A stretch of 50,129 nucleotides of DNA from Idiomarina sp. (GTDB lineage Bacteria; Pseudomonadota; Gammaproteobacteria; Enterobacterales; Alteromonadaceae), in the NCBI GenBank assembly GCA_020832105.1, contig JAFIFH010000072.1, forward strand, positions 1-50,129, given 5' to 3'. Positions 31,845 to 41,517 of this stretch are shown in pieces (the stretch's first letter is position 1; the number at the start of each line of letters is the position of its first letter). Under the pieces are notes generated by a model, which saw nothing but the letters and a program-made list of their open reading frames with translations, had not been told where the DNA came from and did not search any database. A program made the position numbers and the translations under genes.

Positions 31845-33422
31845 TTATTGTCGCTGTCGCCAAAACTCATCCGCCAACACACGCAAACTCATGCAGTGAT
31901 CATTCATTGCATAGACATTACCTGCACTTTGTTCAACTGCATCTGCACTTTGCTCAGCCATATCACGAATACTATAAATACTTTGGGAGATGTTCTCAGC
32001 GACAGTGGATTGCTCTTGTACTGAGTAGTTTATCTCGTTACTCATTTCAGCCATATGACTGATATTGTTTTGTATTTTCTGAAAGTACTGAGCGGAAAGG
32101 GTGGTAATCTCGGCGACTTCCAGGGATTGTGTCTGCACACCTTGCATTGCCTTAGTGGCGCCAGAAATAAGCTCACTCAGGTGTTCCATAACGCGATAAA
32201 TTTGTTGCGTAGAGCCTTGGGTTCTACCTGCAAGTGCCCGAACTTCCTCAGCGACTACGGCGAATCCGCGTCCGGACTCACCGGCTCTGGCGGCCTCGAT
32301 AGCAGCATTCAACGCCAGTAGGTCAGTTTGCTTGGCAATACCGCTAATCGTTTCAAGTGCTTCACTAATGGCTTGACTGGAGCTTTGTAGGGCGTCGATC
32401 TGCTCAGCCACTTGTTGATGATTGTGCTGCAAACTCTGCACAGCGTCGGTATTGCTTTGCATATGTTGATAGCCACTGCTGGCCTGGCGCTGGCTCTCGG
32501 TGAACACATCTTGCAATGACGCTGAACGCTCGCTGACTTCTGCAATGCTCTGGCTCATCTGTTCGATGGCCGAAGCAATACTCTCAGTTTCGCTAAACTG
32601 ACTCTTTGAGTGCTCAGCGGCATTGTCGAGCTGAGCCTGGAGGCCGGTGGATTGTTCAGCAATCGCCTGGGACATATCTCTGACCCGGCCGATAAGCCCA
32701 GCAGTTTCAGCTTGCAACGTTTTGAACGCTAATTCGATTTGGCCAGCTTCATTGTGGGCACCGGTATATACGTAGCGTGCAGCAGGATCATCGTTGATCT
32801 CCCGTGCCTTCTTAATCACCTCGGCTACCGGACGATATGCGTACAAATTAAATCCACTTGCTAGCATGGAACTGATAAAGAGCACGATGACGGGTGTGAA
32901 AGCTGAGGTACTCAGGGCGTATGCCACAGTGGTTGCGAGCAAAGGCAGTAGCGTTGAAAGGGTAAAGCGTGCCGGTAGGGTGAATAATCGGCTTGCCCAG
33001 GGCACCACTGGCTTGCGCTGTTCAATGCGTTGGTAGAGACGCTCTGCACGTGCCACATATCTACGGTCTGCGCAGCGCCGGACTGATTGGATCTCCTTGA
33101 GCGCCTGATCTTGTGTAATCGGCGTAGCAAAAGCATCCACCCAATAGTGATCACCATTTTTACAGCGATTTTTTACCACACCCATCCACGAACGGTGGGC
33201 TTTAAACCGCTGCCACATGCCGGCAAACACCGTTGCAGGCATGTCTGGGTGGCGTATCATATTATGGGGCTGGGCCTTCAACTCCTCAGGGGTAAAGCCA
33301 CAGGCGTGGCAAAATTCATTGTTAACGTAGGTGATGTTGCCTTGCGGGTCGGTGGTTGACAGTAAGTTCGTCGCTGGGGGTAGCGTATGCTCACGCTGGG
33401 TCACAGGTTGGTTGTTGCGCAC
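31845..33422 (-). CDS. Aer-like PAS chemoreceptor (energy taxis)
   Basis: 525 aa. Residues 15-125 are a PAS domain very like E. coli Aer: [32 protein letters not shown] and [18 protein letters not shown], an FAD-type PAS sensing redox state. A hydrophobic hairpin (about 145-190) anchors it in the inner membrane without a periplasmic domain, then HAMP-like region and the signalling coiled coil with hairpin tip [33 protein letters not shown]. Signals through CheA/CheW. Start is GTG 33422 with AGGA upstream. No methylation pentapeptide for CheR at the C-terminus, as in Aer. Confidence 0.93.
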   Translation of the reverse strand: MRNNQPVTQREHTLPPATNLLSTTDPQGNITYVNNEFCHACGFTPEELKAQPHNMIRHPDMPATVFAGMWQRFKAHRSWMGVVKNRCKNGDHYWVDAFATPITQDQALKEIQSVRRCADRRYVARAERLYQRIEQRKPVVPWASRLFTLPARFTLSTLLPLLATTVAYALSTSAFTPVIVLFISSMLASGFNLYAYRPVAEVIKKAREINDDPAARYVYTGAHNEAGQIELAFKTLQAETAGLIGRVRDMSQAIAEQSTGLQAQLDNAAEHSKSQFSETESIASAIEQMSQSIAEVSERSASLQDVFTESQRQASSGYQHMQSNTDAVQSLQHNHQQVAEQIDALQSSSQAISEALETISGIAKQTDLLALNAAIEAARAGESGRGFAVVAEEVRALAGRTQGSTQQIYRVMEHLSELISGATKAMQGVQTQSLEVAEITTLSAQYFQKIQNNISHMAEMSNEINYSVQEQSTVAENISQSIYSIRDMAEQSADAVEQSAGNVYAMNDHCMSLRVLADEFWRQRQ

Positions 33423-33591
33423 GTTAAGTCCTAAATGTTAGGTTTTTGTAGCGCTAAGTGTATGCTGGGTCGACGCCGTCTTTTTTGCGCTGGCGCAAAT
33501 TTCCGGTGTCTGCGGTCGGTGAACTGCAAGCTGCTATCCTACGTATACACTCATACACAGGCGTTTCAGCCGTTAAGAGGTAACCAGTAGT

Positions 33592-33975
33592 ATGACTGAA
33601 CTAACCATTTTCTATGATGGTGGATGCCCGCTTTGCGTGCACGAGATGCGCAAGCTGCGTCACCTGGACAAAAAAGGGGTGATGCAATTTGAGGATATCC
33701 ACGCGGAAGGTTTTGATCAGCGGTATCCGGACATTGATAAGCACGCCGCAGACACCATTCTACATGCGCAAACCGCCAGTGGCGGGATGCTGTATGGGTT
33801 GGATGTAACCCATCAAGCGTGGTCGTTGGTTGGCCGTGGCTGGATGACGGCACCTTTGCGTTGGCCAGGTTTGCGCTGGCCAGCAGACAAAGCCTATCTG
33901 TTTTTTGCTCGCAATCGTTACCGTATTTCGCGGTTACTCACCGGCAAGTCACGCTGCGACGACTGCGCTTTATAA
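33592..33975 (+). CDS. DUF393 / DCC-family thiol oxidoreductase-like protein
   Basis: 127 aa. Begins with the family signature FYDGGCPLCVHEM (D-x-x-C-x-x-C), a thioredoxin-like fold motif, and ends with LLTGKSRCDDCAL, a second Cys pair at the C-terminus. Cytosolic; substrate unknown. AAGAGG is 11 nt before the ATG. Confidence 0.87.
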   Translation: MTELTIFYDGGCPLCVHEMRKLRHLDKKGVMQFEDIHAEGFDQRYPDIDKHAADTILHAQTASGGMLYGLDVTHQAWSLVGRGWMTAPLRWPGLRWPADKAYLFFARNRYRISRLLTGKSRCDDCAL

Positions 33976-33987
33976 GATAAAGAAACC

Positions 33988-34017
33988 GGTGGCTGCGCTG
34001 GCAGCGAGCCACCTTTT
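33988..34017 (+). terminator. Terminator after the DCC gene
   Basis: GGTGGCT-g-CGCT paired with AGCG-AGCCACC, then TTTT. Confidence 0.7.
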
Positions 34018-34039
34018 GGCCTGAAAGAAGGTAGCGAAC

Positions 34040-37000
34040 TTAACGAATCGCCGCCAGTTCTTCTGTCAGGCGTTCACTTTCATCCGCACGAGGTTTGCTA
34101 AATCGAGCGACGCCCAGATACAGAACGGGGGTCAGGAACAGGGTGAAGACCACTGCAATACCAAGCCCACCAAACACCACCCAACCTATCGCACTACGAG
34201 CCTCTGCGCCTGCGCCGGATGCCAGAATTAATGGCAGAGCGCCAAGCAAGGTAGACACCAGCGTCATCATAATCGGGCGCAAGCGAATCTTTGCTGCTTC
34301 TTCAATAGCTTCGCGCACCTGATGCCCACGATCACGAAGTTGATCGGCAAACTCCACCAGTAGGATAGCGTTTTTAGCGAGTAAACCGATCAGCATGACC
34401 AGGCCTATTTGTGAGTAGATATTGATGGTGTTGCCGGTGATAAAGAGTGCAAACAACGCAGCGGCAAGACCGAAAGGTACGGTCAGCATGACCACCACGG
34501 CACTGTTAATGCTTTCAAACTGGGCGGCTAACACCAAAAATACAATGATCAGCGCAAGTATGTAGGTCAGCATCACTTCCCGTGAGGTTTCCTCAAAAGT
34601 TAAAGCATCGCCCAGAAAGACCAGGCCAATATTGTCAGCTAAGTTCTGCTGACTCAGGCGGCGGATCTCACTAACCGCCCGGTCGATAGGGAAATCCGCT
34701 GGCAGGTCGAAATCAATGCCGATTGCCCGGCGTTGGGCATGCCGTTCAAGCTCCGCAGCGACACCTTCTTCTGCGATAGAGGCCAGGCTGGACAATGCTA
34801 CAAGCCCACCGTTACTGGAGCGTAAATAGAGGTTACTTAAATCGGTCGGGTCATTTACCTGTGTTCGATTTGCCTGGAGGATAACCGGGACTGCCTGATC
34901 ATCGATATTGAGATCGGTCAGGTCATCGCCATTGATCGCTACGCGCAGGGTGGTGGAAATGTCGCTAAGCGCAACCCCTAACTCCTCAGCGCGGCGTCGG
35001 TCTATGTTGACTCTGAGTTGGGGCTGGGTTGGTTGGTAAGAAATCTGACCATTGGTCAGTTGAGGCACGTTATCTTCGATCAGTGCAACGAAATCCTGTG
35101 CAGCTCGGTAGATGTCGTCGTACTGGTCACCGGTGATGGCGAAATTAATGCCCCCGCCGCCCTGGCCACGCATGTTCAGGCTATTTGCACCAAAGGCCCG
35201 TGCAGGTGCCCCGGGGATTGCTGCTAACGGACCGCGGATCTCATCAATAATATCCTGTTGTGAACGCGAACGCTCGCTCCAGTCGGTCAGCGGCACGGTA
35301 ATAAACACCCGATTTGGATCCCACTGTCCAACCACGGTATACAGGCTATCAATGTCACCGCCATCCAGATAGGGCAGCAATATCTCCTCCATCCGGTTGG
35401 CTTGACGGTCCATAAAGGGCAAGCCTGCACCATCCGGGCCTTGTGCCATAATCCTGATCATTCCACGGTCCTCGGTGGGCAGCAGCTCGTTATCAAGCAC
35501 CATATAGAGACTGCCAGCTGCGAGGCCTAGCACGAGACAGGCTGAGAGCACCCACCATGCCTTATTTAGCGCTGTGCGCAGCGCTTTGGCATAGAACTCA
35601 AGTAAGCGATTGCCAAATCGGGTTAAGCGGTTGTTTTTCGGCTTACTTTGTTTAAGGCGTGCGGTCAGTGCAGGTACCATCGACAAGGCGACAAAGGATG
35701 AAATAATCACCGCGGCGGCAAGTACGCCACCAAACTCTCTAAACAGCCTCCCCGCAGTGGACGGAAGAAAGGCGATGGGCACGAAAACCGCAGCGAGTAC
35801 CGCAGTGGTTGCAACCACGGCAAAGAACACCTCGCGGGTGCCGATGACCGCGGCGGCGCGAGAGCCAAGACCCATCGCTTTACGGCGCTGAATATTTTCG
35901 GTAACCACAATGGCATCATCGACAATGAGCCCGGTGGCAAGGACCAGGGCTAATAAGGTAAGAATATTGATCGAGAAACCGAGTAGCCAAATCGCCGCCA
36001 CTGCGCCCACCAATGACACCGGAATCGCGACGGCAGGCACAATAGTGGCGCGCCAGGAGCCAATAAACAATCGCAAGGTGAAGATTACCAGCACAATGGT
36101 GAACGCCAGCGACGTGACGACCTGGCGTACGGAATCTTTAATAAAGACGGCGTCGTCTGAGGTGATTTGCATTTGTAGTTGGGGAAAGCGTTCGGTCAGC
36201 GAGTCGAGCACTTTCGTGACTTCATTTGATATCTCGATGGTATTAGAGCCAGCCTGGCGAATAATGCTGATGCCAACCACGGTGCGACCGTCCAGGCGGA
36301 CCATGTTAGTCGCATCCGCCGGGCCAAAGTAAACGTCGGCCACGTCGCCAACCCGAGTGTTTCCTTCGACGATAATGTCGCTAATTTGATCCGCTGTCAC
36401 CGAGCTTGCGTCCGCACGGACGATGATTTGTTGATCGGTATTGCGCAAGCTGCCTGCGGGCACATCAAATGGTGCCTGGCGCAGCACATCCGCAACTTGG
36501 GATGCGGTAAGATTAAAGCTATTAAGCCGTAATGGGTCGAGCATGACGCGGGCAACCCGCTGGCGGGCGCCCTGCAACTGGACATCCGCCACCCCTGGAA
36601 TATTTAAAAATAAAGGCGCGAGATCGGTTTCAATGCGCGATGTCATGGTTTCCAGATCAAGGGTCGATGAGGACACTGAGATACTGACCACCGGTCGCGA
36701 GTCGCTATCGGCTTTAATAATGGCCAGGCGTTCGACTCCATCCGGCAAGTCTCGCTCAATCTGCGCAACGGCTTCACGGGTTTCATTGGCGGCATTGTCA
36801 ATATTAATGCCGGGCCGAAACTCAACTACGATACGCGTGCTGTCTTCTTCACTGGAGGAGCGAATCGAACGTACGCCACTGACTCGTGCTGCTGCCCCTT
36901 CGAGTCTGCGGGTGACTTCGGTATCCATGGTTTCCGGGGCTGCGCCGGGGAAGCGGGCGTTGACAGTCAACATCGGCATGTCGACGTCAGGTAATTCGCG

Positions 37001-37162
37001 AACTTCAAGACCATTTAGTGCTGCGATACCGGCAATAATAATCAGCAAGTTAAGGACAATTACTAACACCGGACGGCGAATTGAAAGGGTTGGCAGATCA
37101 TTACGCTCACTGGTGAGTGAGGCGGGTAGTTTCTCATCTGAACCCTGATGCGGCTTACTCAT
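34040..37162 (-). CDS. RND-type efflux pump (AcrB/MdtC family)
   Basis: 1040 aa, the proton-driven inner-membrane trimer of a tripartite exporter. N-terminal helix IRRPVLVIVLNLLIII, two large periplasmic loops with VRELPDVDMPMLTVNARFPGAAPE, the proton-relay Asp-Asp pair in ATGLIVDDAIVV, and twelve transmembrane helices in the usual two sets of six. The second half repeats the pattern (YILALIIVFLVLAAQFES; VMLIGLLAKNAILLVEFADQ). Its ATG overlaps the stop of the fusion-protein gene (ATGA), so the two are translationally coupled. Substrate class cannot be told; no outer-membrane channel gene is present, so a TolC-like protein must come from elsewhere. Confidence 0.95.
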   Translation of the reverse strand: MSKPHQGSDEKLPASLTSERNDLPTLSIRRPVLVIVLNLLIIIAGIAALNGLEVRELPDVDMPMLTVNARFPGAAPETMDTEVTRRLEGAAARVSGVRSIRSSSEEDSTRIVVEFRPGINIDNAANETREAVAQIERDLPDGVERLAIIKADSDSRPVVSISVSSSTLDLETMTSRIETDLAPLFLNIPGVADVQLQGARQRVARVMLDPLRLNSFNLTASQVADVLRQAPFDVPAGSLRNTDQQIIVRADASSVTADQISDIIVEGNTRVGDVADVYFGPADATNMVRLDGRTVVGISIIRQAGSNTIEISNEVTKVLDSLTERFPQLQMQITSDDAVFIKDSVRQVVTSLAFTIVLVIFTLRLFIGSWRATIVPAVAIPVSLVGAVAAIWLLGFSINILTLLALVLATGLIVDDAIVVTENIQRRKAMGLGSRAAAVIGTREVFFAVVATTAVLAAVFVPIAFLPSTAGRLFREFGGVLAAAVIISSFVALSMVPALTARLKQSKPKNNRLTRFGNRLLEFYAKALRTALNKAWWVLSACLVLGLAAGSLYMVLDNELLPTEDRGMIRIMAQGPDGAGLPFMDRQANRMEEILLPYLDGGDIDSLYTVVGQWDPNRVFITVPLTDWSERSRSQQDIIDEIRGPLAAIPGAPARAFGANSLNMRGQGGGGINFAITGDQYDDIYRAAQDFVALIEDNVPQLTNGQISYQPTQPQLRVNIDRRRAEELGVALSDISTTLRVAINGDDLTDLNIDDQAVPVILQANRTQVNDPTDLSNLYLRSSNGGLVALSSLASIAEEGVAAELERHAQRRAIGIDFDLPADFPIDRAVSEIRRLSQQNLADNIGLVFLGDALTFEETSREVMLTYILALIIVFLVLAAQFESINSAVVVMLTVPFGLAAALFALFITGNTINIYSQIGLVMLIGLLAKNAILLVEFADQLRDRGHQVREAIEEAAKIRLRPIMMTLVSTLLGALPLILASGAGAEARSAIGWVVFGGLGIAVVFTLFLTPVLYLGVARFSKPRADESERLTEELAAIR

Positions 37163-38229
37163 ACAGCATCCTCATCCGGGGCGTCAAAGGTAACCACCTG
37201 GCCCGAGCGCACACTTTGTACACCTTCAGTAATAATCAGCTGACCTGGCTGCAAATCCGCATCAATCAGCACTCTACCGCGTAAACGTTGTTTTATCTGC
37301 GCTTCCACTCGCTCCGCCACATAGTTACCATCGCGACGGACCGCTCGCCAGACATAGGCACTGGTCGGCCCCCACATCAGCGCTGCTTCTGGGATCTCAG
37401 CATAAGATTCACCACTAAGGCTTAGCTCGACCCGAAAACTGGTGCCTGGGCGAAAGCGTTCTTCAGGGTTATCGATGAGTGCCCGTACCCGAATGGTGCG
37501 GTTGGTACTGTCCAGACGAGAGTCAATCTCCACAATCCGGGCTTCAACGGGGTTACCCACCTGTTGCCAGGGGGTAACACTTAAAGTCGGTTCTTGTTCA
37601 AGCAGGGCAAGTGCTCCCTCGGGCGCACTAAAATCAATATAGAGCTGACGACGATCGTCAATGGAGGTAATCATGGTTTGTTCATTAATGCGATCGCCCA
37701 CCTGGACATCGGTGATGCCAACTACACCGTCAAATGGTGCTCGCACTTTGCGGTCTTCAAGATTAGTTTCTGCTTCTTCCAGTTCAACCCGGCGCAGATT
37801 ACTTAAAGTTACCGCATCATCAAGTTCACTTTGGGGAATGGCCTCTTGCTCACGACTGCGAGTGAGTCGCTCGACGGTGCGCTGCACATCAGCAAGCTGA
37901 ATTTGCGCGCGCTCCACAGCAACGCGCTGGCGACGAGCGTCCAGCTGGACCAGAATATCCCCCTCTTTGACGGCCTGACCTGGGGTGATATTAACGTCTG
38001 TGACCCGGTCTGCTACGGCAGGGAACAGTGATACTGAATGCAGCGCCCGTGCATTACCGACAGCGTCTACCCGCTGGCTTTGCTGGCTAAACTTGACTTT
38101 TTCAACCACCACAAGGGCTTCGCGGGATTGCTGTGCGTGGGCACCAGGCATGGCAAAGACTACCACCAACAACAGGACAACAGAGGCGAACAGCAGGCGG
38201 TATTTAAGTGAAGCGTATGGGTGAGTCAT
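37159..38229 (-). CDS. RND efflux periplasmic adaptor (membrane fusion protein)
   Basis: 356 aa from ATG 38229. N-terminal signal/anchor LLFASVVLLLVVVFAMPGAH. HlyD/AcrA-like order: lipoyl half ALHSVSLFPAVADRVTDVNI, helical hairpin RVAVERAQIQLADVQRTVER, second lipoyl half RKVRAPFDGVVGITDVQVGD, beta-barrel and membrane-proximal domains. Links the pump to the outer-membrane channel. An upstream ATG at 38241 (MDEN) has no ribosome site, whereas GGA lies 7 nt before 38229; the frame is open to 38382. Divergent from the GPP34 gene. Confidence 0.92.
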   Translation of the reverse strand: MTHPYASLKYRLLFASVVLLLVVVFAMPGAHAQQSREALVVVEKVKFSQQSQRVDAVGNARALHSVSLFPAVADRVTDVNITPGQAVKEGDILVQLDARRQRVAVERAQIQLADVQRTVERLTRSREQEAIPQSELDDAVTLSNLRRVELEEAETNLEDRKVRAPFDGVVGITDVQVGDRINEQTMITSIDDRRQLYIDFSAPEGALALLEQEPTLSVTPWQQVGNPVEARIVEIDSRLDSTNRTIRVRALIDNPEERFRPGTSFRVELSLSGESYAEIPEAALMWGPTSAYVWRAVRRDGNYVAERVEAQIKQRLRGRVLIDADLQPGQLIITEGVQSVRSGQVVTFDAPDEDAV

Positions 38230-38341
38230 GTTTTCGTCCATTGAGAAATCATAGCTTAGTACGTAAAACCTGCGTTTTTGATCGCTGAACTGGTGCAAAA
38301 TACGTTTTATTTTTGTTAAAAGACTGCAAATATATAACATT

Positions 38342-39061
38342 ATGTTCAAGCGGCTAAAGAAAGTAGACATGCACACCGACAACTTCGATTTAAAGATTTA
38401 CCAGGAACTCACCTTATTGGCGCTGTGCGAGAAGAAAGGGACCGTAACCTCGTCTTATTTTAATTTTGCCCTCGCAGGGGCTGTGCTCGCAGAACTGATT
38501 CTCCTGCAAAAGCTTCGTGTGCAGAGCGGGCGCAAGCAGCTAGTCGAGGTGGTTGACAGCAAGCAGACCGGCGATCTAATGCTCGACAGCTTTCTTGATG
38601 AGATTGGCCAAAGTAAACGGCAGCGCAATTTAAAAAGCTGGGTGCCTCACTTTTCTCGGCGCAAAGACTTGCGTCAGCAGGCAGTGGAAAGTTTAATCCA
38701 GAAAGGAATCGTGGCCCGCGAAGAGCAGACGGTTCTATGGCTGTTTAAGCGCAACATCTATCCTGAAGTGAATGGTCTGCCGGAACAACAACTGCGTCAA
38801 CGCATGCGCGAGGCTATCAAATTTAGTAGCGGTGATGTCGAACCAGATACAGCAATACTCATCGCCCTGACCTATAACAGTCGCATGCTCAATAATGTAC
38901 TTGGCAGACAGACCGTCAAACGCTATCGCAAACGTATCGAGCAAATCAGCAATGGAGAGCGCGTGGCGGCTGCGACCAAAGAGGTGATCGCAGCATGTGA
39001 GGCAGCGATGTTTGTGGCGGTGATTATGCCAGCGATGACCACCACGGTAGTAAGCTCATGA
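38342..39061 (+). CDS. GPP34 (GOLPH3/Vps74-like) domain protein
   Basis: 239 aa; alternative ATG 38369 (MHTDNFDLK), closer to the usual domain start, is possible. The N-terminal block YQELTLLALCEKKGTVTSSY followed by FALAGAVLAELILLQKL is the hallmark of GPP34, then ESLIQKGIVAREEQTVL and a C-terminal helical part ending hydrophobic (FVAVIMPAMTTTVVSS). In eukaryotes the domain binds phosphatidylinositol-4-phosphate at the Golgi; bacterial copies are of unknown role, probably membrane-associated. Divergent from an RND efflux operon with 112 bp between starts. Confidence 0.85.
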   Translation: MFKRLKKVDMHTDNFDLKIYQELTLLALCEKKGTVTSSYFNFALAGAVLAELILLQKLRVQSGRKQLVEVVDSKQTGDLMLDSFLDEIGQSKRQRNLKSWVPHFSRRKDLRQQAVESLIQKGIVAREEQTVLWLFKRNIYPEVNGLPEQQLRQRMREAIKFSSGDVEPDTAILIALTYNSRMLNNVLGRQTVKRYRKRIEQISNGERVAAATKEVIAACEAAMFVAVIMPAMTTTVVSS

Positions 39062-39155
39062 CGAGAAAATATATTTTCAAACCATAACAATAAAACCTTG
39101 TATTTATATTTGCTCAGCCATATCTTAAAGGTAGTCCCACGCTGAGTGTCAGTTA

Positions 39156-39443
39156 ATGAATACCTTACGTAGCCTGATTTTACTGTTGTTAATGAGTGCT
39201 CTGGCGTCAGCCAGTCAAGCGCACTCAGCGACAGCTGTAGATGGTTACCAGGATCAGGCTGACGCTCAGCACAGCATCCTGATTACGCAGGAATATGAAG
39301 GCGACGAGCCAGATGCCTTAGTCGGTGCTCAGGCCTTTATTAGTCCAGCAGATTTTTCCTCCAGTTTCGCAGCATTGTCTGCACCGGCAACGGTTGCAAA
39401 CTATTCTGATTTCCTTGCCAGAGCCCCACCACATCACCTGTAA
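39156..39443 (+). CDS. Small exported protein of unknown function
   Basis: 95 aa, not recognised. Signal peptide LILLLLMSALASASQAHS with cleavage near Ala-His-Ser, then a short acidic mature part (DQADAQHSILITQEYEGDEP) without cysteines, ending PPHHL. It precedes the CBS gene by 44 bp on the same strand and could be co-transcribed. Confidence 0.6.
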   Translation: MNTLRSLILLLLMSALASASQAHSATAVDGYQDQADAQHSILITQEYEGDEPDALVGAQAFISPADFSSSFAALSAPATVANYSDFLARAPPHHL

Positions 39444-39487
39444 ATCCTAACGTTACCTTTTTTCTTTGGATTTTCAGGAGGCTTCTT

Positions 39488-40090
39488 ATGAGCCAATATA
39501 CAAGTTTAAACTGGTCGGCTGTGTGCTCGACCGGATCTCAGGCCGCGCGTTTTCTTAACCCTAAGCGGGGCTCACAAGTGATGGCGAAATGGAGCGACCC
39601 CGCTAGTATTGTTGCGGATAGTTTGCTTAGTAACTTGCCAGTACAAGTGCACACCTCGACCATACTAAAACATGCGGACGCCATTATGGACGGTACTAGC
39701 AGCCGCTACGCACTGGTGCTGAACGCTGCGGATGATCTCGTTGGGGTGTTGGCGTTGCGCGACCTACACGGTCGAAAGGCGGTAAAAAAGGCGCGGGATT
39801 TAAATCTTGCCCATGACGACCTGAGCGTCGACTACCTGATGACGCCCATCGATCATTTACCGGTGATCACCAGGGCTCAACTTGATTCAGCCAAAATAGG
39901 TGACGTGGTTGCCACTTTGCAAAGCAGCGGTTATGACTTTTTACTAGTCCAGGACCAGGGCAAGCTGGTGGCTATTGTGGCGTCACTTAATATAGTCCAA
40001 CGCACAGGGGAATCGGTGCAGGTTCGCCACCATACCGATTCCTTCGCCGATCTACTCTATGCGGTCAAGCACCATGATGACGTTGAGTAA
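39488..40090 (+). CDS. CBS-pair domain protein
   Basis: 200 aa, cytosolic. Residues about 52-175 form two CBS motifs: TSSRYALVLNAADDLVGVLALRD style strands, VDYLMTPIDHLPVITRAQLD, and SSGYDFLLVQDQGKLVAIVA. Such pairs bind adenosine nucleotides and regulate partner proteins; no enzymatic domain is attached. AGGAGG lies just before the ATG. A strong terminator follows. Confidence 0.82.
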   Translation: MSQYTSLNWSAVCSTGSQAARFLNPKRGSQVMAKWSDPASIVADSLLSNLPVQVHTSTILKHADAIMDGTSSRYALVLNAADDLVGVLALRDLHGRKAVKKARDLNLAHDDLSVDYLMTPIDHLPVITRAQLDSAKIGDVVATLQSSGYDFLLVQDQGKLVAIVASLNIVQRTGESVQVRHHTDSFADLLYAVKHHDDVE

Positions 40091-40098
40091 CTAAATGC

Positions 40099-40128
40099 AA
40101 AAAGGGCCAGCAAAAGCTGGCCCTTTTT
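40099..40128 (+). terminator. Terminator after the CBS gene
   Basis: AAAAAGGGCCAGC-AAAA-GCTGGCCCTTTTT, perfect 13-bp arms with A- and T-runs; bidirectional form. Confidence 0.92.
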
Positions 40129-40161
40129 CTATACTGAACGGCAACAGATAAGGTGGTGATT

Positions 40162-41457
40162 ATGACACAACACATTGTAGTGGTTGGTGGTGGTGCAGGG
40201 GGGCTTGAACTGGTGACCCGGCTCGGCCGCAGTTTAGGCAAGCGCAACAAGGCAAAAATTACACTTATTGATCGCTCGGCGACCCATGTCTGGAAGCCGC
40301 TGTATCATGAGCTGGCTACCGGGGTATTAAACTCCAATCTGGACGAAGTGTCTTTTCAGGGGCATGCAAAAAATCACCATTATCGATTTCTACGTGGCAG
40401 CATGGCGGGCCTGGATCGAGAGAAGCGAGTGGTTAGGCTGGCGCCGCTATTTAATGAAGACGGCGACGAAATTTTATCCTCACGCGAGGTCGCTTACGAT
40501 TACCTGGTGATGGCATTGGGTAGTGTCGCCAATGATTTTGGCATTGAGGGCGTGAGCGAGCATTGTCACTTTATTGATACCGCCGAGCAGGCGGAATCTT
40601 TTCGTAAAAGTATGTTAGACGCATTCCTGCACATTAATGATGCCAGCAGTAAAGACCAGCGTGAACTGGCGATTAATATTGTTGGCGGCGGAGCGACCGG
40701 GGTTGAACTCGCGGCAGAGCTTACCAAGGCGTCAGAGATGTTGCACGATTATGGCTATACCGACCTTGAGCATAGCCGGCTGAAAATACGCTTGATCGAA
40801 ATGGCGGAGAGAATTCTACCGCCGTTGAGTGAAAAGGTCAGTCGCAAAGTCCACCAGGAACTCGAAAAGCTGGATGTCACCATTCATACGGACACCTCAA
40901 TTGGTAAAGCGACAAAAGAGGGCTTGTATACCAACGACGATCAATACTTCGAAGCTGATCTTCATGTGTGGGCAGCGGGTATCAAAGCCCCACCATTTCT
41001 TAGCGAGTTAGGCTTAAGTACAAAAAAGAACAATACGATTAAAGTGCACGCGACCATGCAAAGCATCGATGATGAGCGTATTTATGCTTTTGGTGATTGC
41101 GCGTTTTGCCCCCAGGGTGAGGACGACGGGGTACCACCGCGGGCGCAAGCGGCGCATCAGCAAGCCAAGCACCTGGCGAAAAACCTCATTGCTGCATTAG
41201 CCGGGGAGCCATTAAAAGACTTTAAATATACAGATAGAGGGTCGTTGGTGTCGCTGGCAGACTATGACGCTGTGGGGCGACTGATGGGCGGCCTGGCGAG
41301 GCGTGGTGTGTTTATGGAAGGGGTGATGGCCAGGCTTGCCTATGCATCCTTATACCGTATGCACCAGGTGACTATTCATGGCTTTAGCAAAACCGCGTTT
41401 ACGATGGTAGCGGACAGTTTTAATTACTATTTAAAGCCGAGGATGAAGTTGCACTAG
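40162..41457 (+). CDS. ndh: Type II NADH dehydrogenase
   Basis: 431 aa, single-subunit non-proton-pumping NADH:quinone oxidoreductase on the inner face of the membrane. FAD-binding IVVVGGGAGGLELVTRLG, second Rossmann site for NADH INIVGGGATGVELAAEL, and ADLHVWAAGIKAP and YAFGDCAF of the quinone/FAD domain are all intact; the C-terminal basic amphipathic end SFNYYLKPRMKLH is the membrane anchor. ATG 40162 is 5 nt after AGGTGG; an earlier GTG at 40153 is part of that site. It lacks an Fnr or ArcA site that I can recognise. Confidence 0.95.
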   Translation: MTQHIVVVGGGAGGLELVTRLGRSLGKRNKAKITLIDRSATHVWKPLYHELATGVLNSNLDEVSFQGHAKNHHYRFLRGSMAGLDREKRVVRLAPLFNEDGDEILSSREVAYDYLVMALGSVANDFGIEGVSEHCHFIDTAEQAESFRKSMLDAFLHINDASSKDQRELAINIVGGGATGVELAAELTKASEMLHDYGYTDLEHSRLKIRLIEMAERILPPLSEKVSRKVHQELEKLDVTIHTDTSIGKATKEGLYTNDDQYFEADLHVWAAGIKAPPFLSELGLSTKKNNTIKVHATMQSIDDERIYAFGDCAFCPQGEDDGVPPRAQAAHQQAKHLAKNLIAALAGEPLKDFKYTDRGSLVSLADYDAVGRLMGGLARRGVFMEGVMARLAYASLYRMHQVTIHGFSKTAFTMVADSFNYYLKPRMKLH

Positions 41458-41517
41458 GTTCACCTTGCGGGCAAAAATATGCATAATGTCTAAAGATACA
41501 ATGAATAGGTACTTTAG

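Noticed and set aside
36441..37148. 235-aa open frame opposite the RND pump gene
   Set aside because: Serine/arginine-rich translation with no family features, fully antisense to a well-conserved gene.
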